Shown: positions 1 through 6,567, numbered from the stretch's first letter. The stretch is 10,025 nucleotides of DNA from Candidatus Bathyarchaeum sp. (GCA_003096255.1 PIXS01000178.1:1-10025); one strand, 5' to 3'. A program made the numbers and translations. Notes: a model not told the origin generated them from the letters alone.

Positions 1-1133
1 ATCTGCACCAATGGACTCAAGATGAAGTTTACGCCAAAAGCGACCAAAGAGATGGTTAAAGCCTTTCTCCAATTAGTCTCCACCATTTGATACACTACAA
101 CTGCGGCGAGAAGGGCTGTCCATATGCTTCCTATAACCGGAAGATACAAGGACACTGTATATGCTGGAAGGGGAACCCACAACTCATTGAGCACAGCTTG
201 TGTAAGAACGGGGTCTATGTACCAGTTCATGGGTGGAAGAGTTGCAATGAAAGCCGTATTTAAGAGAGTATAAACAGCTGAAGTGATGTAAGTGTATCCG
301 ACTATGACAAGAAGATTAGCCCAGCGTCCAAGGTCTTCTTGGAAAAGTTTTGCCACAACCAACAGAATAGCTGACCAGAGAATCCAATCCATAATGAAAG
401 GCACTCCAAGATTAAGCAACCCAAGCTGAACAACCCCGCCAACTCCTGCAGTTTCAAGGAGAGGAACAAATTTTCTGAAAAACAGGCCATCAATTTTCAT
501 TGTCAGATTCGCCGAGGACGACCAATCCAGCGTGAACTCCAGTCCTGTTATGCTTTGCCAGTCAGGAGAATTGCTTGAAGTCCAGCCCTGATCTGAGCCA
601 ACAGTTAGGGTGACGTTTGCCCATTCTCCGCTAGAACTCAAGAAAGAAGTTATGTCTGATTCGAAGTAGCTGTCTTCGCTGCCAGAGAACAATTTCAGGG
701 TTCCTGAAGTTGGGGATGATTCTTCTTCATTGATCCATTTGATCCAGAAGAACAGCTCTTTTTGACTTTCCTCGGAACAGCTGATGGACTCTATATCCGT
801 AAGTTTCATCCAGATGCTCGTTTCTTCAGGGACTAAAGAGCTGATGCTGTGGTTACCATCCAAGTTTATCATCTCATAATCGGATTCATCCAGTAAAGTC
901 AATCCGTTGGAGGTCCAGTTGTGTTGACCTGTAAGCATCTCGGTCCAGTCATCAGTTTCAGGTGTTCTAGTTTCGAGGGAAAGCTTCGAGGCAACAACAT
1001 ATTGTGAAGCTATCATAGCTGATATGACGAGCACTAAGACCAGAATTACTCCTTTGAAGTCTCGTTTTTCAACTATTTTTTTGAAAGCCTTAACCGGAGA
1101 ATACAGAACCTCAAATACTTCTTGAACAAACAT
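1..1133 (-). CDS. Yip1-like integral membrane protein with inserted extracytoplasmic domain (partial, C-terminus outside window)
   Basis: The reading frame stays open on the minus strand from ATG at 1133 to the window edge, giving 377 residues without a stop. The N-terminus (FEVLYSPVKAFKKI, about residues 7-20) followed by a membrane helix at 28-48 resembles the start of Yip1-family proteins. Residues about 50-220 form a polar, Trp- and Ser-rich, probably beta-rich region with four N-x-S/T sequons (N72, N94, N173, N209), as expected for a domain outside the membrane. Residues about 235-262, 270-297, 325-350 and 358-377 are further hydrophobic helices, matching the rest of a Yip1-like domain. 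The function is unknown; Yip1-like proteins in prokaryotes are mostly uncharacterised. The reading frame is certain, the family assignment is moderate, and the inserted domain could be a carbohydrate-binding-like jelly roll (inference). The gene is divergent from the CCC1/VIT1-family gene. Confidence 0.7.
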   Translation of the reverse strand, partial: MFVQEVFEVLYSPVKAFKKIVEKRDFKGVILVLVLVISAMIASQYVVASKLSLETRTPETDDWTEMLTGQHNWTSNGLTLLDESDYEMINLDGNHSISSLVPEETSIWMKLTDIESISCSEESQKELFFWIKWINEEESSPTSGTLKLFSGSEDSYFESDITSFLSSSGEWANVTLTVGSDQGWTSSNSPDWQSITGLEFTLDWSSSANLTMKIDGLFFRKFVPLLETAGVGGVVQLGLLNLGVPFIMDWILWSAILLVVAKLFQEDLGRWANLLVIVGYTYITSAVYTLLNTAFIATLPPMNWYIDPVLTQAVLNELWVPLPAYTVSLYLPVIGSIWTALLAAVVVYQMVETNWRKALTISLVAFGVNFILSPLVQ

Positions 1134-1149
1134 CTTCAACGAGTTCTCC

Positions 1150-1160
1150 ACAATATTCAA
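1150..1160 (-). promoter_or_regulatory. possible TATA box for the Yip1-like gene
   Basis: On the minus strand TTGAATATTG lies about 18-27 nt before the ATG at 1133. At the usual archaeal spacing of about 25 nt, transcription would begin close to the start codon, giving a leaderless or nearly leaderless mRNA. A GGAG is present about 12 nt before the ATG, so a leadered message is also possible. Confidence 0.3.
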
Positions 1161-1205
1161 TGCCTATCTGCATGTGTTTTCTGTCAGCTAAAGTGTCCTA
1201 TTAAC

Positions 1206-1238
1206 CGCCTAATAACTGTTAACGTAAAAACGCCTAAT
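1206..1238. repeat. short direct repeat CGCCTAAT, two copies
   Basis: CGCCTAAT occurs at 1206-1213 and again at 1231-1238, 25 nt apart, inside the 263-nt divergent intergenic region (1134-1396). Two identical 8-mers about two and a half helical turns apart could be a protein-binding pair, but chance is possible. The rest of this intergenic region shows no gene I can support. Confidence 0.3.
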
Positions 1239-1330
1239 TGCCCAAGAGCACAAAAACGGAAGCTTGACAGGCAAGGAAAAGGTTCATTAATGCCTACAGC
1301 AAAGTTAAGGACACGGGAAGTATGGTCAGT

Positions 1331-1341
1331 TAATGGCATTA
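1331..1341. promoter_or_regulatory. inverted repeat TAATGGCATTA, possible operator
   Basis: TAATG-G-CATTA is a perfect 5-1-5 dyad ending about 55 nt before the GTG of the CCC1/VIT1-family gene. A further half-site-like TAATGC follows at 1344-1349. Metal-transporter genes are often controlled by DtxR/MntR-type repressors that bind AT-rich dyads, so an operator is plausible. No regulator gene is visible in the window. Confidence 0.3.
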
Positions 1342-1396
1342 TCTAATGCAGCACGCTTTTGTATTACTGGCATAGGGTTCATAGAACTTTTTTGTT

Positions 1397-2011
1397 GTGA
1401 GGAACTTGATTAGCCGTTTGAGAGCTTTTATTCAACGAATTCAAATGTACATCCAAGTCACTGAAATGGGGCCTATTGCAAGAAGGTACTTCGTGAAAAA
1501 CGGTTTTGACGGCTCCATGACCATGCTCGGAATAATTGTGGGCACATTTATTTCTAACGGTCAGCCAGAAGTAGTGGTAACTGCGGGTTTAGCCACCTGT
1601 TTAGCCATGGGAATTTCAGGGATATCAGGAGCGTACATGACTGAAAGGGCGGAAAGAAAAAGGGACCTAAAAGAACTTGAATCCGCAATGATAACTAAAC
1701 TTGATGATTGTGTGATATCTGATGCCACACGTTTTGTTTCCATCTATGCTGCCATAGTTGATGGGGGTTCACCGATTGTAACTGCCCTTATTTCGTTGTC
1801 CCCATTCTTTCTTCTGCTATTTGGGATAGTAACAGTTGAAGTCGCCTACATAGCAGCTATTGCTGTAACGTTGGTCACTTTGTTTTTGCTTGGCGTATTT
1901 CTGGGAAGAGTTGCTAAAGAAAATGCCCTACTTTACGGAATCCAAACACTGATAGCGGGAGCAATAACAGTATTAATCGTAGTAGCCCTGGGAGCCCAAC
2001 AGACGACCTGA
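1397..2011 (+). CDS. CCC1/VIT1-family (DUF125) transporter, probable Fe/Mn transport
   Basis: This 204-residue protein has a GTG start; an in-frame ATG at 1445 is the alternative. After a short basic amphipathic N-terminus come YFVKNGFDGSMTMLGII (31-47, first helix, with Asp38 where the family has its conserved DG) and a Gly-rich second helix ending GAYMTERAER (78-87). A charged linker of about 25 residues follows (82-108), then three more hydrophobic segments (about 125-145, 148-170, 178-199). This is the five-helix layout of the VIT1/CCC1 family, which moves Fe2+ or Mn2+ across membranes. The linker is shorter than the metal-binding domain of plant VIT1, as in archaeal members. No clear Shine-Dalgarno precedes the GTG, so the mRNA may be leaderless. 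The family call is good; the metal is not determined by the sequence. Confidence 0.85.
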   Translation: MRNLISRLRAFIQRIQMYIQVTEMGPIARRYFVKNGFDGSMTMLGIIVGTFISNGQPEVVVTAGLATCLAMGISGISGAYMTERAERKRDLKELESAMITKLDDCVISDATRFVSIYAAIVDGGSPIVTALISLSPFFLLLFGIVTVEVAYIAAIAVTLVTLFLLGVFLGRVAKENALLYGIQTLIAGAITVLIVVALGAQQTT

Positions 2012-2045
2012 GCCGAAACTCCGTTAAGTCTTTGTTGTTTGCAAA

Positions 2046-2071
2046 AGGTTTTGGGTGTTTAAACCTGTTTT
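2046..2071. terminator. possible bidirectional terminator between convergent genes
   Basis: AGGTTT (2046-2051) and AAACCT (2061-2066) can pair around a 9-nt loop, and the right arm is followed by GTTTT on the plus strand. The left arm is preceded by AAAA, which is a T-run on the minus strand. The element sits in the short gap between the convergent CCC1/VIT1-family and DUF211 genes, partly touching the DUF211 stop codon. The stem is short. Confidence 0.35.
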
Positions 2072-2366
2072 ACATTCGTGCAGATTGGTCTTGAGGCGTT
2101 GTTACTTCTTCAACAATAGTTTTTCCAGCCGCAACTTCGTCGATTGAGTGGATGGTAGCACCAAACTCTTGCAGTTTGCTTTTGATTTCCTCATAGCTTA
2201 TTGAGGTTCCAGCAACAATGATTTTTGCGTTTTCGACTTTCTGGTCTATCTCGTTGATAATAATGTTTACACCTTCAACTCCGCTTAGGTGGCTGAGAGC
2301 TTCTGAGACTTCAACAACGCTAGGCTTATGGGGTTTCAAGACATCTAGGATAAGTCTTCGTATCAT
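2070..2366 (-). CDS. DUF211 family protein
   Basis: This is a 98-residue protein with an ATG start. The N-terminal signature IRRLILDVLKPHKPSVVEV (2-20) and the following GVEGVNI segment (29-35) are diagnostic of DUF211, a small archaeal family of about 95 residues with a ferredoxin-like alpha/beta fold that forms oligomers. No catalytic motif is apparent. A C-terminal tail of about 15 polar residues follows the core. The gene faces the CCC1/VIT1-family transporter tail to tail and lies 67 nt downstream of the helix-hairpin-helix protein on the same strand. A TATA-like box in that gap suggests it can be transcribed on its own. A role in sensing small molecules or metals is only inferred from the fold and the neighbour. 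Confidence 0.9.
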   Translation of the reverse strand: MIRRLILDVLKPHKPSVVEVSEALSHLSGVEGVNIIINEIDQKVENAKIIVAGTSISYEEIKSKLQEFGATIHSIDEVAAGKTIVEEVTTPQDQSARM

Positions 2367-2396
2367 CTTAGAACGCGTCCATATAGACTTAGGCGG

Positions 2397-2410
2397 TTAT
2401 TTAACCTTTC
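2397..2410 (-). promoter_or_regulatory. BRE/TATA promoter for the DUF211 gene
   Basis: Read on the minus strand this is GAAAGG followed by TTAAATAA, a purine-rich BRE-like element next to a good archaeal TATA box. It is centred about 34 nt before the ATG at 2366, so the predicted transcript has a leader of roughly 9 nt. It lies entirely between the stop of the upstream gene and the DUF211 start. Confidence 0.5.
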
Positions 2411-2433
2411 CCCAGAATAACGAAACATCACCA

Positions 2434-3429
2434 TCAGGCGTTTCTTATCCAAGAGGAGATTTCTTCGATTGACGGAGATTCTTCCTTAGAAATCTTGCCT
2501 TGGTCAACAGAGACTTTGGCGATTGCGCCAACTTTCCTGCAGAGCTTAATCAAGTCCTGACCCGCCAACTCCTTTCTTGACTTTATCCCCGCTTCTAAGA
2601 GCATTTCAGCGTCATTCGCATCTACGCCAGGAACCATCATGAGCTGACCCATAGATTGCAGGTTCTCTGCCATCTCTTGTGAAACACGTGTCTTTTCTCC
2701 GATGACCGCTGGGTCTGCTGTAAGGAAGTCGCCAACAGAGTTTATGCCAAGCCCACGCAGTTCTTTTCCCAAACTTGGACCAATGCCTTTGATGTCCTCA
2801 GGGTTGGCGAGGCTCTTTAATTCAGCCTGTACTGGCACCATGCATCCTTCGATTCTTTCGAGCCTAACTTTAATTTCTTCCAGCTCTGCTCGCTCCTTTT
2901 TAAGGTCAGCAGAGATCTTACTTCCGGTTTCATCTGTTTTCTTCTCTAGGGTGGAAATCATGTCTGTGCGAGCTTTTTTAAGCATCCTTTTCTGTGACGC
3001 AAGAAGGGCAAGTGTTTCTTCGCCTTTCTCGCCCAAGTCTGTGTTGACTTTGTTGAAGAATTTCTGGTTTACTTTTCTGCCGTATTCAATCTGTTCAGCC
3101 ATTTCAGTTATTGAGGTTTCTTGGGCTTTCCTGAGGGCAGCCAAGTTTCCGCCTACTTTCAGGAACATTTTGACGATTTCTGGGTCTGGGGGCTGTTTAC
3201 GGTATATGAGTATGCATGTGATGCCTAAAAGAATGCATGTTGAAGCTACGGATATCCAGAGGTAGGTTCCTGCTCCGAGGTCTCCAAATATGCTACCCAG
3301 TACGTAGGGGTTTACGATTGCGTCTCCTCCCTGGTTAGCCACAATGACGGCCATGCCAAACGAACTTAAGATAGCTAAGAAAGTTGCGAAGGCAGATAGC
3401 CATACGATCATTCCTCTTTTTAATGCCAT
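2434..3429 (-). CDS. membrane-anchored coiled-coil protein with C-terminal helix-hairpin-helix domains
   Basis: I favour the ATG at 3429 (331 residues) because GAGG lies 9 nt before it. ATG at 3444 and GTG at 3450 are in-frame alternatives adding 5 or 7 residues. Two membrane helices (about 8-32 and 56-77) flank a short loop. Residues about 95-205 are charged and helical, probably a coiled coil. Then come two helix-hairpin-helix-like units: PEDIKGIGPSLGKELRGLGI (210-229) with the GIGP hairpin, and a second around VPGVDANDAEMLLEAGI (266-282). This resembles the DUF4332/Cdd1-type tandem hairpins, which in soluble proteins bind DNA or proteins. The C-terminal tail is acidic. No family function is known to me. 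The gap to the next gene upstream (3430-3674) shows no other gene. Confidence 0.75.
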   Translation of the reverse strand: MALKRGMIVWLSAFATFLAILSSFGMAVIVANQGGDAIVNPYVLGSIFGDLGAGTYLWISVASTCILLGITCILIYRKQPPDPEIVKMFLKVGGNLAALRKAQETSITEMAEQIEYGRKVNQKFFNKVNTDLGEKGEETLALLASQKRMLKKARTDMISTLEKKTDETGSKISADLKKERAELEEIKVRLERIEGCMVPVQAELKSLANPEDIKGIGPSLGKELRGLGINSVGDFLTADPAVIGEKTRVSQEMAENLQSMGQLMMVPGVDANDAEMLLEAGIKSRKELAGQDLIKLCRKVGAIAKVSVDQGKISKEESPSIEEISSWIRNA

Positions 3430-3627
3430 TACTTTACGCCTCATTTTCACTATTGTTATTGAGAAGGTTGTGTTGATTGTTGTTTCTGGAGTTTTGCTTT
3501 GAAAGTGTTATGAAGGCAGAATGAGGATTGGGAATACAGATGATTGCTTAGGTTCCATGGGGAGCGCAGATGCTACACACGTAAAATGCGTAATATTCAA
3601 TAGACATTATCTGTGACATTCGAACAG

Positions 3628-3642
3628 AACACAGAAAAACAG
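3628..3642 (-). terminator. possible T-run terminator for the thiolase/HMG-CoA synthase operon
   Basis: About 36 nt after the HMG-CoA synthase stop, the minus strand reads CTGTTTTTCTGTG, with a run of five T at 3635-3639. Archaeal termination often needs only a T-rich stretch. The signal is short. Confidence 0.3.
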
Positions 3643-3674
3643 CCCCTGAAACCACTCAACTAAAGTACCATGTT

Positions 3675-5186
3675 TTAGAGTCCGCGCTTTAGTCTTCTGT
3701 AAGTATTGTAATCCACGTATTTCCGGTTCTCGCTTTCAATCTGATGACGAACCGTAAACTTCTGCCGCCGCTGCTTCTCCAATACTTGACTGGTTGTCAT
3801 AAAGGAGTAGGCGTCGCTTCCTGCACCAGAGCCGTAACTGACAAACACTATCCGTTCATCTGGTTTAGCAACATCCAGCACAGCAGCCAAGCCGATGGGA
3901 GAGGCTCCTGAGTATGTGTTGCCGAAGTTGCCTACTTTCAGTCCTGGCAGGTATTGTTCTTCTTTGAATCCTAGTTGGCGTGCAACTTTGACTGGAAATC
4001 TCAGGTTTGGTTGGTGAGAAACATAGTAGTCAACGTCTTCGACTTGGAGATTCTGTTGCTTCATGAGTGTTTTGCAGGCTTTTATGACATGCTTGAAGTA
4101 GGCGGGTTCTCCAGTGAATCGCCCTCCATGTCTGGGGTAAGGCTCAAGGTCTCTTCTCCAGAAGTCTGGTGTGTCTGAGGTGCAGGAGTACCAGCCCTCA
4201 ATTTCAGCAATAACGTCCTGCATTCCAAAGATGAAGGCGGCGGCGCCAAAGCCCACGAAGTGATCTAGTTCGCCTCCAATCTCATTTCTGGGCGCAGCTT
4301 GGGAGTTGTCTGCTCCTATAACCATGGCGTATTCCATGTTGGACTTGGGGTAATAAACTAGAGCCGCTGCGTCCTTGAACATGCTTGTGGCGGCTTTACA
4401 TGCAAATTCGGTGTCAATTGCGTCCATGCTTCGTATGCCATCATGAGTTTCTACTTTGCCCAGCTTCAGAACTTGGGCTACTTTAGAGGCGATGGGATTA
4501 ACAGCATATGGGTTGGATTCTGAGCCTACGTAAACTTTGCCGACTTGGAACCTGTCCACTCCCGATTGGATTAGAGCTAATTTTCCTGCTTCTACTGCAG
4601 CGGTGACAGCGTCTTCATCGATGAAGGGGACAGACCGTTCCATCTTTCCTTCTTTAATCCTGAATTTTGAGGTATAAACTCCATATCCGACTATTCCAGG
4701 AGTCTCGTATTCCTTCTTAGGTTTCCTGACCTCATATTTTTGGTGCGGATAGTAACCATCCGCGGGCGTGAAAGCAAGGGAGATTGTCGGAATGATGTCA
4801 CTTTCACTTACAGAATGTCTTCTTCTGAACCGTGGAACAACATCTTTTCCATCAAAACAGGAAATGTCAGTTTTTCCTTCTTCAATCAGGATGTCGGTTA
4901 ACCTTCCCGGAACCCTAGTTTTTCCGTCGTGGAAGGCAACAATGCCGTAAATAAATGACTCCATCTTGACGAATCTGTTAGTGGGCTGACTAACAAGAGT
5001 AGAAACCTCCAGGTTGCCTTGATCATAGAAGAAGTCCATGTCCTTCATTTTGCCGAAGCTCTTTCTTCCGCAGTTGCCACAGTAATTTTTGCCTCGGAAA
5101 TACTCTTTTCCACAGATAGTACACTGGCTGCCTCTCAGTCTGTCTCCGATATAGGAGACGCGTCTTTCGATTGGTTCACTGCTCAT
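3675..5186 (-). CDS. DUF35 zinc-ribbon/OB-fold fused to HMG-CoA synthase (hydroxymethylglutaryl-CoA synthase family)
   Basis: The start is the ATG at 5186 (503 residues), because GGGGAGGA lies 8 nt upstream; the frame also runs 22 codons further up to 5252, but that would overlap the thiolase gene. Residues 22-39 form a zinc ribbon (C22xxC25, C36xxC39), and about 50-145 an OB-fold, together a DUF35 module. From 163 (GIVGYGVYTSKFRI) to the C-terminus is an archaeal HMG-CoA synthase. Catalytic residues by motif are E223 (VGSES), C263 (EFACKA) and H391 (SHQPNLRFP). GNTYSG (422-427) and SYGSGAGSDA (450-459) are also conserved. The usual product, HMG-CoA from acetyl-CoA and acetoacetyl-CoA, feeds the mevalonate pathway. 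Normal archaeal synthases are about 345-350 residues with DUF35 as a separate gene. Compared with them, this one appears to lack about 18 residues after FRIK and to gain about 8 before the catalytic Cys. It is the second gene of an operon with the thiolase-fold protein. Confidence 0.93.
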   Translation of the reverse strand: MSSEPIERRVSYIGDRLRGSQCTICGKEYFRGKNYCGNCGRKSFGKMKDMDFFYDQGNLEVSTLVSQPTNRFVKMESFIYGIVAFHDGKTRVPGRLTDILIEEGKTDISCFDGKDVVPRFRRRHSVSESDIIPTISLAFTPADGYYPHQKYEVRKPKKEYETPGIVGYGVYTSKFRIKEGKMERSVPFIDEDAVTAAVEAGKLALIQSGVDRFQVGKVYVGSESNPYAVNPIASKVAQVLKLGKVETHDGIRSMDAIDTEFACKAATSMFKDAAALVYYPKSNMEYAMVIGADNSQAAPRNEIGGELDHFVGFGAAAFIFGMQDVIAEIEGWYSCTSDTPDFWRRDLEPYPRHGGRFTGEPAYFKHVIKACKTLMKQQNLQVEDVDYYVSHQPNLRFPVKVARQLGFKEEQYLPGLKVGNFGNTYSGASPIGLAAVLDVAKPDERIVFVSYGSGAGSDAYSFMTTSQVLEKQRRQKFTVRHQIESENRKYVDYNTYRRLKRGL

Positions 5187-5188
5187 TT

Positions 5189-6391
5189 TTAGTTCCTCCC
5201 CAAAATGTGGACGTACGCTTTTGTACCAAAGCCTTCTAGCTCTGAGACACAACCCAGTTTAGGTGGCTTTCCATCAACTTCCACTTGTCGGTCCTTAGCT
5301 TCTCCTCTGAGTTGCTTAACAACCTCAAAGATTTGGGCGCCTCCAGTGGCTCCTAATGGATTTCCGTCAGCCTTTAAGCCTCCATTCCCATTCACAAAGA
5401 GTTTTCTTCCTTCGATTTCGTAGAAGTTACAGGATTCTTTGCAGCTTTCATAGATGTCAAGCCAAGCTTTTCCTCTTTTAGAGAAGCCCAAGTCCTCTAA
5501 GGATATCATTTCCAAAATGGTTGACTGATCATATAATTCAGCTATCTGAATGTCTTTGATGTCAACTTCAGCCTGCTTGAGGGCTGTCTGCATAGCTAAC
5601 CTGCTGGCCATGAAGCCTGTTCTGTCTTCCCGTGAGGGAAAAGTGATGTAGTCAGTGGCTGAAGAGGAACCTAAGACATAAACTGGAGTGTTTGAGAAGC
5701 GTTCGGCTGCTTCTGGGCTAACAAGAATCAGGGCTGAGGCGCCATCAGATATGGGTGCAAAGTCAAAAAGCCCCAGTGCCTTGCATGCTCTGGTTCGTGC
5801 CTTCAGGACAGTGTCCACGGTTATTGGGCTTGTATATTGAGCAAGAGGGTTCTTTGTGGCATTTTGGTGGTTCTTTACGGAGATTTTGGCAAGAGCAGTG
5901 TAGAATTTTTGCAGTTGTTTTCCTGAGATTCCATATTTTTTGATGTATCCTTTGAGTAATAGTTCATGGTTTGCTTCGGGTGTACATCCTGCATAGTAGC
6001 TCCATGGGTCTTCAAGAAGCATCAGGTCGTCTCTGATTTTGTCCCAGCGGTCAGTCATTTTTTCCATTCCACCTACCAGCACTGTGTCATATTTTCCTGA
6101 TTGAACGGCGTGGCAGGCATTAAGAAGGGCAGAACTGAAGGATCTTGTTTTTTCCATGGGAACATGAAGTTCCAGAAGCTCAGAGAAGAAGCCTTCTTCT
6201 AGTCCAATTTTGTTTGTGACTTGAAGGAAGTAATCTGAAAGGTAGCAGGCATCCAAATCTTTTCGGGTTATGCCTGAGGAATCAAGTGCCTGGAGCCCAG
6301 CCTCTTCTATTAGAGACTCGGGGTCTCGTTCGTAGTGTTCTCCAAACTTTGTCCTGCCAACTCCAATTATGGCAGGGCTTTTTAGTTTCAT
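5189..6391 (-). CDS. thiolase-fold protein with degenerate active site
   Basis: This 400-residue protein has the usual length and scaffold of archaeal/SCP2-type acetyl-CoA acetyltransferases: IIGVGRTKFGE (8-18), GGMEKMTD (107-114), ISDGASAL (214-221), LEDLGF (298-303) and NPLGATGGAQ (344-353). The catalytic positions differ. Where thiolases have the nucleophilic Cys (CASG), this protein has T82-R83-S84. The VHD His is Tyr (ELYDQ, Y287), the GHP His is Asn (GNP, N344), and the C-terminal HN pair is replaced (CVSELEG, 381-387). A normal Claisen condensation is therefore doubtful. A weak GAGG lies about 11 nt before the ATG. The stop is separated from the HMG-CoA synthase start by only two bases, and the synthase Shine-Dalgarno lies inside this gene, so the two are co-translated. 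It may be a scaffold or an aldolase-like enzyme (inference). Confidence 0.85.
   Translation of the reverse strand: MKLKSPAIIGVGRTKFGEHYERDPESLIEEAGLQALDSSGITRKDLDACYLSDYFLQVTNKIGLEEGFFSELLELHVPMEKTRSFSSALLNACHAVQSGKYDTVLVGGMEKMTDRWDKIRDDLMLLEDPWSYYAGCTPEANHELLLKGYIKKYGISGKQLQKFYTALAKISVKNHQNATKNPLAQYTSPITVDTVLKARTRACKALGLFDFAPISDGASALILVSPEAAERFSNTPVYVLGSSSATDYITFPSREDRTGFMASRLAMQTALKQAEVDIKDIQIAELYDQSTILEMISLEDLGFSKRGKAWLDIYESCKESCNFYEIEGRKLFVNGNGGLKADGNPLGATGGAQIFEVVKQLRGEAKDRQVEVDGKPPKLGCVSELEGFGTKAYVHILGRN
5194..5201 (-). promoter_or_regulatory. strong Shine-Dalgarno for the DUF35-HMG-CoA synthase
   Basis: On the minus strand GGGGAGGA precedes ATG 5186 by about 7-8 nt and lies within the last codons of the thiolase-fold gene. 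It decides the synthase start over the upstream in-frame candidates and suggests translational coupling. Confidence 0.75.
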
Positions 6392-6422
6392 AAAATCAAC
6401 GTCCTCTTAGTTGGGATTCTAT

Positions 6423-6465
6423 TTCTGGAATTATCCTCCTTTAAAGAGTTACCCCTTTCTGGGAA
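6423..6465. promoter_or_regulatory. TATA box of the thiolase/HMGS operon flanked by two TTC-N-GAA dyads
   Basis: On the minus strand TTTAAA at 6440-6445 lies about 50 nt before the thiolase ATG; transcription would start near 6416, leaving room for a leader with a ribosome site. TTCTGGAA (6423-6430) lies between TATA and start site, and TTCTGGGAA (6457-6465) lies on the other side. Both are inverted repeats of the same half-site. A CCCTTT/AAAGGG hairpin (6453-6458 and 6467-6472) overlaps the second. This looks like a regulated promoter in the divergent gap, 6392-6615. Confidence 0.35.
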
Positions 6466-6567
6466 AAAAGGGCTGGTTTTTATGTTGGAGTTAGGTAGGG
6501 AATTGTCCCTGTAAACCGCCATTTTTGTCAGACAGGATTGGGTTCAACTGAATTGGGCTAACAAATC

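Noticed and set aside
302..493. 63-codon open frame on the minus strand
   Set aside because: It is a different frame inside the Yip1-like gene, which is open from 1133 to the window edge.
1122..1346. 74-codon open frame on the plus strand in the divergent gap
   Set aside because: It overlaps the start of the Yip1-like gene, has unusual composition with no domain, and runs through the repeats and dyad that look regulatory.
2702..3265. 187-codon open frame on the plus strand
   Set aside because: It is fully antisense to the helix-hairpin-helix gene, Ser/Phe-rich in the way of a shadow frame, and shows no recognisable domain or ribosome site.
3541..3674. Possible small RNA with a TCTGTG/CACAGA hairpin before the helix-hairpin-helix gene
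   Set aside because: The stem is only 6 bp with a 14-nt loop, and no box C/D, tRNA or riboswitch features are seen.
5187..5252. Upstream extension of the HMG-CoA synthase frame by 22 codons
   Set aside because: It would overlap the thiolase-fold gene, has no homology-like sequence, and the strong Shine-Dalgarno favours ATG 5186.
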